From: an uncultured Draconibacterium sp. | GTDB lineage: Bacteria > Bacteroidota > Bacteroidia > Bacteroidales > Prolixibacteraceae | DNA: 64,000 nt | Assembly (NCBI GenBank): GCA_947492175.1 | Contig: CANLMQ010000029.1 | Coordinates: 11,866 to 75,865, forward strand | Direction of reading: 5' to 3' | Shown here: positions 35,452 to 44,968 of the stretch, piece by piece | Numbering within the stretch: position 1 is the first letter of the stretch | Layout of the letters: the number at the start of each line of letters is the position of its first letter | The notes under the pieces: model-generated | The model's database searches: none | The model's input: only the letters and a program-made list of their open reading frames with translations | What the model was told of the DNA's origin: nothing | Translations under genes and position numbers: made by a program

Positions 35452-36261
35452 TTAGATAATAATATCTCCTTTCGACGTTGCTGAAATATCTCCTTTACTT
35501 CTCCGTATTTTATCGATATCCTTACTTAACTGCTGCGAGAAAATGGCAATATCAGAACTGTGAATAATCATATTTGCACCTTTTGCCAACCATTTCACCT
35601 GTCGGTCCGGTGATTCTGAAAAATGAATTCCAACAGCAATATTATTTGCTCTGCATTTCCTGATTATCTCTTCAACTGCTTTTTCAAACTCAGGATGGTC
35701 GTACATTTCCGGTAATCCCATGTTTACAGATAAATCGTGCGGACCTATAAAAACACCATCCAGGCCCGGAACTTTCAGCAACGCATCAAGTTTCTCCAGA
35801 GCCGGAACACTTTCAATATTTATTATGCAAATATTTCCCCGATTATAATTTTCTACATATTCTTTTAACCCGGGTTCAACTGATTTCGGATTATCCAAAA
35901 TTGCCTGTAATTTCTCGCCTTTTAATGGTCTGTATTTTAGCGCACCAACCATATCTTTTACCTGATTCACAGATTCTACATAGGGAGCAACAATACCTTC
36001 TGCCCCGGCATCAATCATCTGGCATGCTTTATATGGGTCGGGCGAAGGAATACGTACAATTGGAGCAATTCCTTTTGCAGCGTACAACTGGCACATGGCG
36101 GCAACTTCCATACGTTCCAAAGGAATATGTTCAGTGTCGATAAAAACAAAATCGAGCCCCGCATTACCAATGGCTTTCGACCAAAGTGGGGCCACTGAGG
36201 AAACACAAGTTCCGTACACCGTATTTCCTTTATTTAGTTTCTGAATTAGTAACTTTGCCAT
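35452..36261 (-). CDS. HpcH/HpaI-family 2-keto-3-deoxy acid aldolase
   Basis: This 269-aa class II aldolase has the standard motifs: FVFIDTEH near residue 40, IVRIPSPD, MIDAGAEGIVAPYVES with the metal-site region, and FIGPHDLSVNMG near residue 170. Relatives cleave 4-hydroxy-2-oxoheptanedioate, 2-dehydro-3-deoxyglucarate or 2-keto-3-deoxy-L-rhamnonate to pyruvate plus an aldehyde. Given the rhamnosidase locus nearby, rhamnonate is an attractive but unproven substrate. Its first codons overlap the end of the HAD gene by 32 bp, suggesting translational coupling. A DapA/NanA-type lyase is encoded in the divergent operon. Confidence 0.88.
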   Translation of the reverse strand: MAKLLIQKLNKGNTVYGTCVSSVAPLWSKAIGNAGLDFVFIDTEHIPLERMEVAAMCQLYAAKGIAPIVRIPSPDPYKACQMIDAGAEGIVAPYVESVNQVKDMVGALKYRPLKGEKLQAILDNPKSVEPGLKEYVENYNRGNICIINIESVPALEKLDALLKVPGLDGVFIGPHDLSVNMGLPEMYDHPEFEKAVEEIIRKCRANNIAVGIHFSESPDRQVKWLAKGANMIIHSSDIAIFSQQLSKDIDKIRRSKGDISATSKGDIII

Positions 36262-36949
36262 TGTAATTATTGTTAAAATTTGTCCGGAATTTGTCTTTCA
36301 CAAAATTCTCGAATAGTGAATAATCATCAATGATCAAATCGGCCTGACTCTGATCCTGACTCAGACCGGAAACACCGTTATAGGCCACACAAAACATTCC
36401 GGCAGCTTTGGCCGCTTTTATACCATTTTTCGAATCTTCAATTACAATACAGTTTCCGGGCTCTGTATCCAGCAAATGCGCAGTATGCAAAAACACATCC
36501 GGCTCCGGTTTACTTTTCCCTACTTCGCTACTACTTACAATATGTTGAAAATAACTTTTCAATCCTGATTTTTGGAGTATAATCCCTATGGTTTCCTTGT
36601 CGGATGAAGAAGCTACTGCCATTGGAATCCGCTGGTTAATCATTTTATACAACAAATCAACCAATCCCGGCATGGGGTCAATTTTCTCAAGGTTCAAAAA
36701 GAAGGGCTGAGCTTCAGCAATAGTAAGTTGGGTCATTTCCTCTATATCCAATGCCAGGTTTCTGCTTTTTATTATTTGCTTCCACATCACATCGGTAGCC
36801 GTCCCCATATAACGGGCATGCTCTTCATTCGGGATGCTGAGTCCCGCTTTTTTAAATATCCTTTTTTCAATTTCTACATGATATGGTTCGCTATTAACTA
36901 AAACTCCATCCATGTCGAAAATTATTGCCTTTGCCTTGTCCAAGTTCAT
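36230..36949 (-). CDS. HAD-superfamily phosphatase/phosphomutase (beta-phosphoglucomutase-like)
   Basis: This cytosolic HAD subfamily I enzyme has motif I IIFDMDGVLVNSEP at the extreme N-terminus and a helical cap. Motif II is AVASSSDKE, the catalytic lysine region is VGKSKPEPD, and motif IV is CIVIEDSKNGIKAA. The pattern matches beta-phosphoglucomutase and 2-deoxyglucose-6-phosphatase relatives. I chose the Met at 36949 because it places motif I at the usual distance; in-frame Mets also occur at 36976 and 36997. It opens the minus-strand module after the AraC gene and overlaps the aldolase gene by 32 bp. Confidence 0.82.
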   Translation of the reverse strand: MNLDKAKAIIFDMDGVLVNSEPYHVEIEKRIFKKAGLSIPNEEHARYMGTATDVMWKQIIKSRNLALDIEEMTQLTIAEAQPFFLNLEKIDPMPGLVDLLYKMINQRIPMAVASSSDKETIGIILQKSGLKSYFQHIVSSSEVGKSKPEPDVFLHTAHLLDTEPGNCIVIEDSKNGIKAAKAAGMFCVAYNGVSGLSQDQSQADLIIDDYSLFENFVKDKFRTNFNNNYNGKVTNSETK

Positions 36950-37195
36950 TTCTTTCGAATAATTAAATATTGACATATAATGTCTTCCAAATTCCAATAA
37001 ATTCCATTTAGAATCAAAATATTATCAAAGTAACGAAGAGAAGAGCACTATTACCACACATTTGTTAACACATTTCAATAGATTTTTAACCGGAAGAAAT
37101 AATGATACTCTACAAACGGAAGTCCCGGTTGACCTAACATTATTAAGGGTAATAGCCAGCGATAAAAAAAGATGCAAAACCAGGGAAGTGTGGCT

Positions 37196-38053
37196 TTACT
37201 TTATATCTTTTCGGTATTCTGAAGGAGTTTTATTCATAATTACCTTGAAATAGTAATTAAAATTGGCCAAGTTGTTATACCCGCATTCGTAACATATTTG
37301 GGTTACCGGCTTGTCGGTTTCGGCAAGTAATTTAGCAGCAATACCAATTCTTACCCTTTTTACATATTCCATAAAGGTCTGATTGGTTTTCTTTTTAAAG
37401 TAACGACAAAAGGAACTGGGCTCCATGTATATCAGCTTTGAAGCTTCTTTCAGGTTTATCCCTTCCTGAATATTCTGAAATACATATTCGTATATTCTGT
37501 TTATCTGATCGCGATCCTTGTCGTGCGTATCAGGCAAGGAAGATGGAAGTGCCAGATATTCCCGGTCTTCGTCTTCAATTTTCAATAACAAATTAAACAC
37601 TTTTAATAAACCAATATATCGTTCGAGTCCTTTTAAGGTTACCATCTTTCTTAAAGTAGAGGCTACCTGCACTGCCTTCGAACCTTTAAATAAAATTCCG
37701 CTATCAGCCTTCTTCAAAAGTTGAACTACATGTTCAAGTTCCGGGATATTAAAAAAATCGGAACTGATAATATTTTCATAAAAATGAGTCACAATACATT
37801 CGGGGTCGGTATCTTTTTCAGTTTCCAATACTTCCCAGCAATGCGATATATTTGGACCAAGTAACACCAAATCGCCCGGTGTATAACTTGAAATATTATT
37901 CCCTACAATTCTTCTTCCCGAACCGGATGTGATCAGGTTAAGTTCAAAGTTTTTATGAGAATGCATCTTATCCGAATCAGGATCCATCTTGAGTTTTCGT
38001 GTGATAAATGAATGCTTGTGCGGTACAAAGATTTTTTCATATACAAATTCCAT
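37196..38053 (-). CDS. AraC-family regulator with cupin sensor domain
   Basis: This 285-aa regulator has an N-terminal cupin-like effector domain (residues about 20-110, with MHSHKNFELNLITSGSGRRI) and a C-terminal double HTH (about 185-285). The HTH region contains INLKEASKLIYMEPSSFCRYF and the second-helix signature VTQICYECGYNNLANFNYYF. This architecture is typical of sugar-responsive activators. It is divergent from the DapA-SSS-BNR operon with 157 bp between, and upstream of the HAD/aldolase module on its own strand, so it may control both. A TATATTTG -7 motif lies 26 bp before its start. Confidence 0.9.
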   Translation of the reverse strand: MEFVYEKIFVPHKHSFITRKLKMDPDSDKMHSHKNFELNLITSGSGRRIVGNNISSYTPGDLVLLGPNISHCWEVLETEKDTDPECIVTHFYENIISSDFFNIPELEHVVQLLKKADSGILFKGSKAVQVASTLRKMVTLKGLERYIGLLKVFNLLLKIEDEDREYLALPSSLPDTHDKDRDQINRIYEYVFQNIQEGINLKEASKLIYMEPSSFCRYFKKKTNQTFMEYVKRVRIGIAAKLLAETDKPVTQICYECGYNNLANFNYYFKVIMNKTPSEYRKDIK

Positions 38054-38078
38054 AATACACTTTTTTAACCTTTCAGAT

Positions 38079-38104
38079 CAAATATAAGATTAAATTATAA
38101 CAAA
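38079..38104 (-). promoter_or_regulatory. Candidate promoter of the AraC gene
   Basis: On the minus strand, TATATTTG (complement of 38079-38086) matches the -7 consensus TAnnTTTG. A TTTG lies upstream at 38101-38104, but the 14-bp spacer is shorter than the usual 19-21. The start would fall about 20 nt before the ATG at 38053. Confidence 0.35.
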
Positions 38105-38210
38105 TCGGGTCAATATTCGATGTAAATCAAACAATATACAATATGCATCAGTCATCATAATAGCTTTCCTTTGTATGTAGTATTATGAACTCAATTTATT
38201 TTTACGCGAT

Positions 38211-39116
38211 ATGAAACTAACATCACCGCTACACGGAATTATACCGCCCATGGTAACACCTCTCCTAAGCAATACCGAGATTGATGAACCTGGTCTTGTT
38301 ACACTAATAGAACATATTATTTCGGGAGGAGTACACGGTATTTTTTTATTGGGCACAACAGGAGAAGCTCCTCACCTGAGTTACGAACTTCGCAAAAAAT
38401 TTATAACAAAAGCCTGTTCCATTATTAATAAAAGGGTGCCTGTGGTTGTTGGAATAACCGATACCTCCGTAACGGGTTCGTTAGAAATTGCCCATTCGGC
38501 AAGCGAGGCCGATGCCGATGCTGTTGTTATTTCTGCCCCTTATTATGTTCCGATTTCGCAGGAAGAAATGATGAAATACCTGGAAATCCTTGTTCCTCAG
38601 CTGCCACTGCCTTTTATGATGTACAACATGCCATCTTGTACAAAATTACATATGTCGGTTGAAACCGTTCGAAAGGCAAAAGAATTGGGAGCACTCGGAA
38701 TTAAGGACAGCTCAGGCGATTTGGCCTACCTTTATGCACTTTTAGATGAATTTAAAAACTCATCCGACTTTTCAATTATTGTTGGTACCGAATTGTTTAT
38801 TCCTGAAACAATGATTAATGGCGGGCATGGCGCTGTTCCGGGTGGAGCAAACTTATTCCCCGGATTATTTGTAGATTTATACGAAGCTTCAAAAAAAGGT
38901 GATATTGATAAAATAGCTGAACTTCGTGAAAAAATCATATTAATTGAAAATAAAATCTACAACATTAGTAACGATGGGTCGAAGTACATAAAAAGTATTA
39001 AATGTGCCCTTTCTGCAATGGGAATATGCAACGGTTTTGTGGCAATGCCGTTTACTCCTTTCGATGCCGATACAGAAAATAAAATGAAACAAATTTTAAA
39101 AGAGATAAATATTTAG
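38211..39116 (+). CDS. DapA/NanA-family aldolase/lyase
   Basis: This 301-aa class I (Schiff-base) aldolase of the dihydrodipicolinate synthase / N-acetylneuraminate lyase family has GTTGEAPHLS near residue 48, the active-site tyrosine Y138 in YNMPSC and the Schiff-base lysine K165 in GIKDSSGD. Family reactions include DapA, sialic acid lyase and 2-keto-3-deoxy sugar acid aldolases. Context (sugar symporter, BNR protein, no lysine-biosynthesis genes) argues for a catabolic sugar-acid or sialic-acid-type substrate. It is the first gene of the plus-strand operon facing the AraC gene and lies 34 bp before the symporter gene. Confidence 0.88.
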   Translation: MKLTSPLHGIIPPMVTPLLSNTEIDEPGLVTLIEHIISGGVHGIFLLGTTGEAPHLSYELRKKFITKACSIINKRVPVVVGITDTSVTGSLEIAHSASEADADAVVISAPYYVPISQEEMMKYLEILVPQLPLPFMMYNMPSCTKLHMSVETVRKAKELGALGIKDSSGDLAYLYALLDEFKNSSDFSIIVGTELFIPETMINGGHGAVPGGANLFPGLFVDLYEASKKGDIDKIAELREKIILIENKIYNISNDGSKYIKSIKCALSAMGICNGFVAMPFTPFDADTENKMKQILKEINI

Positions 39117-39150
39117 AAGACATAAAGTAAACTACGTAACTACACAGAGA

Positions 39151-40650
39151 ATGAAACTACCGCTAACTGACCTTATTGTATTTGTTATTATTACGCTGGG
39201 AAATGTAATATTTGGAGCCAGCTTTTTTATACGGAACAAGACCTCCGATCAATTTACATCAGGCGGGGGAAAATTACCGGCCTGGGTTGTGGGAATGTCG
39301 ATTTTTGCCACATTTGTAAGCAGCATCAGCTTTTTGGCACTACCCGGCAAAGCCTACTCCAGTAACTGGAATGCACTTGTATTTAGTTTTGCCATTCCCA
39401 TTGCTGCCATTTTGGCCTCAAAATTCTTTGTTCCCTTATACCGAAACCTTGGCAGCATTTCGGCCTACAATTTCCTTGAAGTACGATTTGGAGGCTGGGC
39501 ACGCACTTATGCATCGCTTTGTTATATTTTAACTCAGTTAATGCGTACAGGTGCCATCCTTTTGCTGCTCGCATTACCATTGAACGCGCTTTTTGGCTGG
39601 AATATTAAAACCATAATTATTATAACCGGAATTGCCGTTGTCGTTTATTCCATGATGGGAGGTATTCAGGCAGTTATCTGGACCGATGCCATACAAGGAA
39701 TTATTCTGATTATTGGAGCACTGGTTTGCGCAGCAATACTAACATTTAACATGCCGGAGGGTCCTTCGCAGGTTTTCGAAATCGCATCTTCGGATCAAAA
39801 ATTCAGTTTGGGTAGTTTTGGAGCAAGTCTGGCTGATTCAACATTTTGGGTGATTCTTATTTACGGATTGTTTATAAATCTTCAGAATTACGGAATCGAT
39901 CAGAACTTTGTACAAAGATACATGACCACAAGCTCGGAGAAAAAAGCAAAATCTTCCGCACTTTTTGGAGCTTTATTGTATTTACCGGTATCGCTCGTAT
40001 TTTTTTACATCGGAACCGCTTTGTATTCTTTTTATACAGCGCAACCCGATTTATTACCCGATGAATTAAAAGCTGCGGGAATGGGCGATAAAATATTTCC
40101 CCATTTTATTGTAAATGTTTTGCCAACAGGAATTACAGGATTGCTTATTGCATCGATATTCGCAGCTGGAATGAGTACCGTTTCAACCAGTATTAACAGT
40201 ACTGCAACTATTGTACTTTCTGATTACTATCAGCGATATATAAACAAAAATGCAAGCGAAAAATCATCGATGAAAGTATTGTACATCTCATCTGTAATTT
40301 TTGGATTCCTTGGAATCTCCATTTCGCTTGCTCTTGTAGGCGTAGAAAGTATATTAGATGCTTGGTGGTCGCTTGCTTCCATTTTTAGTGGTGGAATGCT
40401 TGGCCTGTTTTTACTGGCATTTTTATCTAAAAAAGTACGAAATATTGATGCTGCTGTTGGTGTTGTTCTGGGTGTTGTGGTAATTGCCTGGATGAGCTTA
40501 TCTCCTCTTTATTTTACGGAGGGGAATCTGATCGCTTTCAAAAGTCCGTTCCATACAAACCTAACCATCGTTTTTGGAACACTTGTTATTTTTCTTGTAG
40601 GTTTTATTAGCATGAAACTTTTTATAAAAAAAGAAACACAATCCAATTAA
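39151..40650 (+). CDS. SSS-family sodium/solute symporter (NanT/SiaT-like branch)
   Basis: This 499-aa inner-membrane symporter has about 13 transmembrane segments. The TM1-2 region GGKLPAWVVGMSIFATFVSS and SFLALPGKAYSSNW match SSS carriers that accompany sialic-acid-type lyases. The sodium-site helix reads LLIASIFAAGMSTVSTSINS. It follows the lyase gene by 34 bp and precedes the BNR gene by 18 bp, so uptake of the lyase substrate is the natural role. The substrate is not readable from sequence. Confidence 0.88.
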   Translation: MKLPLTDLIVFVIITLGNVIFGASFFIRNKTSDQFTSGGGKLPAWVVGMSIFATFVSSISFLALPGKAYSSNWNALVFSFAIPIAAILASKFFVPLYRNLGSISAYNFLEVRFGGWARTYASLCYILTQLMRTGAILLLLALPLNALFGWNIKTIIIITGIAVVVYSMMGGIQAVIWTDAIQGIILIIGALVCAAILTFNMPEGPSQVFEIASSDQKFSLGSFGASLADSTFWVILIYGLFINLQNYGIDQNFVQRYMTTSSEKKAKSSALFGALLYLPVSLVFFYIGTALYSFYTAQPDLLPDELKAAGMGDKIFPHFIVNVLPTGITGLLIASIFAAGMSTVSTSINSTATIVLSDYYQRYINKNASEKSSMKVLYISSVIFGFLGISISLALVGVESILDAWWSLASIFSGGMLGLFLLAFLSKKVRNIDAAVGVVLGVVVIAWMSLSPLYFTEGNLIAFKSPFHTNLTIVFGTLVIFLVGFISMKLFIKKETQSN

Positions 40651-40668
40651 AAAACTTAAACGAGTATT

Positions 40669-41754
40669 ATGAAACTTTTACTTATAATCTTTACCATTTT
40701 CTTCTCAGTTACAGTTTTTGCTCAAAGTCCATTTAAAGGAACAAAGGCTATTGTAAAATCTGAATTTATTTATAATTCAGAAGACGTCTGGTTTCCCAGT
40801 TGCCATGCTTCTACTATTGAAGAAACCAGTGAAGGACTTATTGCCTCCTGGTTTGGCGGAACGGCCGAGAAGAATCCTGATGTGGGAATCTGGGTAAGCC
40901 GTTTCGTAAACGGGAAATGGACACGCCCCGTAGAAGCCGCCAATGGAATTCAACATAAGGAATTGCGCTACCCCACCTGGAATCCTGTACTTTTTAATAC
41001 CGGAAAAGAAATTCAACTTTATTACAAAGAAGGTCCCAATTGTTCCGATTGGTGGGGAGAACGAATCACCTCGGATGATAATGGAAAAACATGGTCGACT
41101 CCGGTTCGGTTACCCGAAGAAATATGGGGACCCATAAAAAACAAACCGGTTTTGCTGTCAAATGGAGAATTACTGTGTCCTTCGAGCACAGAGCTTACGG
41201 GTTGGCAAGTCCACATGGAAATTACACCAGATATGGGCAAAACCTGGGAACGTACAAAATCGTTAAACGACGGCAAAAAAACAGGTGCAATTCAACCAAC
41301 GATTTTTCTTCATAAAAACGGGAAACTGCAGGCATTAAATCGCAGTAAAAACCAAATGATTTTGTCAACATGGTCGGAAGATAACGGCAGAATCTGGACC
41401 GACTTAGAACCTGTTGACCTACCAAATCCAAATTCAGGAATCGATGGAGTTACTTTAAAAGATGGAAGACATGTACTGATTTACAACCACATAAAACCAT
41501 CAAAAACCTGGGGCGATCGTAACATATTAAATTTAGCCATTTCGAAAGATGGCATTACATGGGAAGCAGGCGTTCTGCTCGAATACGATCCGGATAAAGA
41601 TTCGGAATACTCGTACCCGGCAGTAATACAAACAAAAGACGGCATGGTACACATTACTTATACCTGGAATCGTAAACTAATAAAACATGTAGTTATCGAT
41701 CCTGATAAACTGAAATCCAAAGCCATAATAAATGGTAAATGGCCAACAATGTAA
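40669..41754 (+). CDS. Secreted BNR-type sialidase-fold protein
   Basis: This 361-aa protein has a cleavable Sec signal (MKLLLIIFTIFFSVTVFA) and Asp-box repeats TSDDNGKTW, TPDMGKTW, SEDNGRIW and a degenerate SKDGITW. The stretch SCHASTIEETSEGLIASWFGG is characteristic of the BNR_2 group often annotated as exo-alpha-sialidase. The F/YRIP arginine motif is not evident, so glycosidase specificity is open. It lies in the lyase-symporter operon and is the nearest match in this window to the relic at 22153-22269. It could release the sugar acid later imported by the symporter. Confidence 0.8.
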   Translation: MKLLLIIFTIFFSVTVFAQSPFKGTKAIVKSEFIYNSEDVWFPSCHASTIEETSEGLIASWFGGTAEKNPDVGIWVSRFVNGKWTRPVEAANGIQHKELRYPTWNPVLFNTGKEIQLYYKEGPNCSDWWGERITSDDNGKTWSTPVRLPEEIWGPIKNKPVLLSNGELLCPSSTELTGWQVHMEITPDMGKTWERTKSLNDGKKTGAIQPTIFLHKNGKLQALNRSKNQMILSTWSEDNGRIWTDLEPVDLPNPNSGIDGVTLKDGRHVLIYNHIKPSKTWGDRNILNLAISKDGITWEAGVLLEYDPDKDSEYSYPAVIQTKDGMVHITYTWNRKLIKHVVIDPDKLKSKAIINGKWPTM

Positions 41755-41785
41755 TTTGTCAATTTAATAATTAACCTAAACGACC

Positions 41786-43744
41786 ATGATATCCATTAGA
41801 AACTTCTCATCGTTCTTATTGCTTCTGACATTCTTCGTTAGTACAGCTCAGGAAACAGAATCAAATAAACTAATTCGGATCAGGTACAATAATCCTTCGA
41901 TATCCTCAGATTTAGGTGTAGGGCTTTGGGCCTGCCCTTATCCAGTTGATATTGACAATGACGGAGATTTAGATCTGTTAGTAAATTGTACGGACAAACC
42001 GTTTAATGGAATATGGCTCTTTGAAAATACCTCGGGCAATAGCAATTCGGTTTTAAAACCTCCAGTTAAAATGGCTGAAAGCAAAAGGCACCTTCAAGTT
42101 TCATATGTTAATGGCAAATATATTGCCATGACTCCCGGAATAGTTTATCGCAATTTCAGGAAATCTCTTTTTGCTGAACCTGACACCTTGTTCCATAAAG
42201 ACTACTATAGTCATCTTTTAAAAAAAGAACGCTTTAACCTTTGGAAAACGACAGATTACGATGGAGATGGTGATTTGGATTTTGTGTTTGCCCTTGACGA
42301 CTGGAGCGAGTACGGTTGGGACAATGCCTACAACGAAAAAGGAGAATGGACAAACGGCCCTTTACACGCACGAATTTATCTGATTGAACAAACCTCGCCC
42401 GGAAAATATGCTTCTCCCAAAACCATTCAGGCCGACGGAACCGACATTGATAACTTTGGAATAACCGGACTGTGTTTCAAAGATTTTGACTATGACGGCG
42501 ACCTCGATATTATCATCGGCGAATTTGTCGATCGTCTGTCGTGGATTGAAAATATTGGCAGCCGAACCCGGCCTGTTTATGCAAAAAGTAAATTTATACA
42601 GGTAAACGGAAAAATACTTCATCTGGATTTGGAGATGATTTCACCAACTGCCATCGATTGGGATGGCGATAAACTCGTAGATCTGATTGTCGGAATTGAA
42701 GATGGCCGTGTTGTTTTTATGAAGAATACCGGTAAGAAAAATGAAAACGGGCCTGTTTTTGAGAAGCCGCGCTACCTGCAACAGGAATCGCAATTTCTAA
42801 AATTCGGCGCGCTGGTTACTCCTTACAGTATTGACTGGGACAATGACGGTGACGAAGATTTAATTTGCGGCAACACTGCAGGACACATTGGTTATATCGA
42901 AAATCTGGGCAATAACAAAGAAACCAGTTGGGCAAACCCCATCTACCTTCAGGCTGATGGAGAAACCATTATGATTCAGGCAGGCGAAAATGGGTCGATA
43001 CAGGGAACTGCTGAACGAAAGTGGGGCTACACTACTTTGTCGGTAGTTGACTGGAACGGAAACGGCCTTCCTGATATTCTCTGCAATTCAATATGGGGAA
43101 AAGTGGAATGGTATGAAAATATTGGCACAAAAACCAAACCTCGTTTGGCAGCTTCTAAACCTATAGAAGTTCAATGGAAGGGTAACAATCCCAAACCCGC
43201 ATGGAACTGGTGGAGCCCCGAAGGAAAGAACCTCGTAACCCAGTGGCGAACCATTCCCCTAGGGTACGATTGGAACAAAGACGGATTAATGGATTTAATG
43301 ATGCTCGACCACGAAGGTTATTTATGTTTCTGGGAACGGTATAAAGAAAATAACATTCTTAAGCTTAAACCCGGTAAACGCATTTTTACAGCCGAAGAAA
43401 ACAGTGAATTTTCCAACCAGTTTTCAAACGACAAAAATGGACATTTACGTTTAAACACAAAAGAAGCCGGTGGCTCGGGCCGACGAAAATTTTGTATTGT
43501 AGACTGGGATCGTGATGGACTTCCTGATATTTTGGTGAATAGTTTGAATATTACTTTTCTGAAAAATAAAGGGATCAGAAATGGGCTTACTGTACTCGAA
43601 AACATGGGCCCCTTAACAAATGATAAGCTGGCCGGACATTCTACCTCCCCAACTGTTGTTGACTGGGATAAAAACGGAACTCCCGACTTATTGATAGGTG
43701 CAGAAGACGGCCATTTCTATTTTCTGAAAAACAACAACGAATAA
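41786..43744 (+). CDS. Secreted FG-GAP/VCBS-repeat beta-propeller protein
   Basis: This 652-aa exported protein has a signal peptide ending near residue 21 (FVSTAQ). Nine calcium-binding D-x-D/N-x-D/N-G-type motifs are spread along its length, beginning DIDNDGDLD, DYDGDGDLD and DFDYDGDLD and ending DWDRDGLPD and DWDKNGTPD. This spacing indicates an integrin-alpha-like propeller made of VCBS/FG-GAP repeats. No catalytic signature is recognisable. Such proteins in glycan operons bind polysaccharide or act as lyases in a few families; nothing here decides. It lies 31 bp after the BNR gene. Confidence 0.8.
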   Translation: MISIRNFSSFLLLLTFFVSTAQETESNKLIRIRYNNPSISSDLGVGLWACPYPVDIDNDGDLDLLVNCTDKPFNGIWLFENTSGNSNSVLKPPVKMAESKRHLQVSYVNGKYIAMTPGIVYRNFRKSLFAEPDTLFHKDYYSHLLKKERFNLWKTTDYDGDGDLDFVFALDDWSEYGWDNAYNEKGEWTNGPLHARIYLIEQTSPGKYASPKTIQADGTDIDNFGITGLCFKDFDYDGDLDIIIGEFVDRLSWIENIGSRTRPVYAKSKFIQVNGKILHLDLEMISPTAIDWDGDKLVDLIVGIEDGRVVFMKNTGKKNENGPVFEKPRYLQQESQFLKFGALVTPYSIDWDNDGDEDLICGNTAGHIGYIENLGNNKETSWANPIYLQADGETIMIQAGENGSIQGTAERKWGYTTLSVVDWNGNGLPDILCNSIWGKVEWYENIGTKTKPRLAASKPIEVQWKGNNPKPAWNWWSPEGKNLVTQWRTIPLGYDWNKDGLMDLMMLDHEGYLCFWERYKENNILKLKPGKRIFTAEENSEFSNQFSNDKNGHLRLNTKEAGGSGRRKFCIVDWDRDGLPDILVNSLNITFLKNKGIRNGLTVLENMGPLTNDKLAGHSTSPTVVDWDKNGTPDLLIGAEDGHFYFLKNNNE

Positions 43745-43797
43745 GTTAAACACCTCGGGTTAAATCGAATACTTTTAATAACTAAAACTTTATTAAG

Positions 43798-44790
43798 ATG
43801 AAACTTCAACAAATATTTACAAACAAAAAAACAGCGCATTTCTGCTATGTTGCATTGCTTGTGTTCGCTATTTTTTGGGGAGGACAAATAATAGCCCAGG
43901 ATAAAATTACCAATGCAGAAAAATTAGGTTTCCCCGCAGGGAAAAAGGTACTGCTGTTGCATTGCGACGATGCAGGCATGTGTGAAGAAGCAAATATAGC
44001 AGTTCAAGCCTATTCTCTGAAAGATCATATTCAATCGGCAGCTGTTATGATGCCTTGTCCGAATGCAGAAGAAATGGTGGAATGGGCCAAAAAACATCCA
44101 AAAGCCGATATCGGAGTTCACCTGACTTTAACCAGTGAATGGAAAAAATACCGTTGGGCTCCACTTACAAAAGCCAGCAAAGTACCCGGTCTAATCGATC
44201 CCCAAGGTAAAATGTGGCACGAAGTACCTGATGTTGTTATGCACGCTTCAGCAAAAGAGGTGGAAACAGAAGTCCGTGCTCAAATAGATAAAATGATAAA
44301 AATGGGTTATACTCCTTCGCATATCGATACACATATGGGAACCTTATACGGATCGGCAGAATATGTAAAAGTATTTTTAAAAATTGCGAGTGAATACAGA
44401 ATTCCCGCGAATGCAATTGATCTCTCGGATCCTGATGTGGTAGAGTTTTACCAAAAGGCCGGTTATCCGATAAACGACGAAGTAATTGGATTACTAGCCA
44501 ACTATAAACTACCCAAACTCGACAATTTTGGCAGTGTACCCAAAGGAAAAAGTTATAAAGAAAAACGACAGAACTTTTTCAATCTGGTAAACGCACTAAA
44601 ACCAGGTCTAACTGAAATCATTTTTCATCCATCCATCGAAACTGATAACCTAAAAAGTATTACAGGCTCGTGGCAACAACGCGTATGGGAAGCAGAAATG
44701 TTTTCCGATCCGGTGGTTATTAACTTCTTTAAAGAGAACGATATTATATTAACCAACTGGACAGAGATAATGAAGCGATTTGACAATTAA
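43798..44790 (+). CDS. Exported ChbG/YdjC-family carbohydrate deacetylase
   Basis: This 330-aa enzyme of the ChbG/HpnK/YdjC family has the metal-binding block LLHCDDAGMCEEAN (D57, D58) and the histidine pair HIDTHMG (H175, H179), which form the zinc site of these TIM-like deacetylases. GVHLTLTSEW near 107 and IIFHPS near the end are also conserved. Known members remove acetyl groups from N,N'-diacetylchitobiose in the cytosol. This one has an N-terminal hydrophobic segment (residues about 15-33, ending IIAQ), so it is probably exported, which is unusual for the E. coli type. It follows the FG-GAP gene by 53 bp. Confidence 0.85.
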   Translation: MKLQQIFTNKKTAHFCYVALLVFAIFWGGQIIAQDKITNAEKLGFPAGKKVLLLHCDDAGMCEEANIAVQAYSLKDHIQSAAVMMPCPNAEEMVEWAKKHPKADIGVHLTLTSEWKKYRWAPLTKASKVPGLIDPQGKMWHEVPDVVMHASAKEVETEVRAQIDKMIKMGYTPSHIDTHMGTLYGSAEYVKVFLKIASEYRIPANAIDLSDPDVVEFYQKAGYPINDEVIGLLANYKLPKLDNFGSVPKGKSYKEKRQNFFNLVNALKPGLTEIIFHPSIETDNLKSITGSWQQRVWEAEMFSDPVVINFFKENDIILTNWTEIMKRFDN

Positions 44791-44968
44791 TATCAATTAA
44801 CAATTTAAGAAGAACAATTTTACAGATGATACTAACCAATAGATTGAAGAGTTCTTCTGAAGACATTATTCGTAAACCATAATTCAATATCGAAGATTTA
44901 TACAAACCAAAGAAACTTCATTAAAGTTGCAGGCTTTAATCAATTCACTGAAATTAAAAAACATACAA

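Noticed and set aside
36998..37195. Possible small gene in the gap between the AraC and HAD genes (63-aa plus-strand frame from 37062)
   Set aside because: The frame runs antisense into the AraC gene, has no motif and looks like chance; the gap probably holds only the HAD module promoter.
38211..39116. Assignment as lysine-biosynthetic DapA or as proven NanA
   Set aside because: The catalytic Lys and Tyr are common to the whole family; neighbours are catabolic and no other sialic acid or lysine gene is present, so only the family call is kept.
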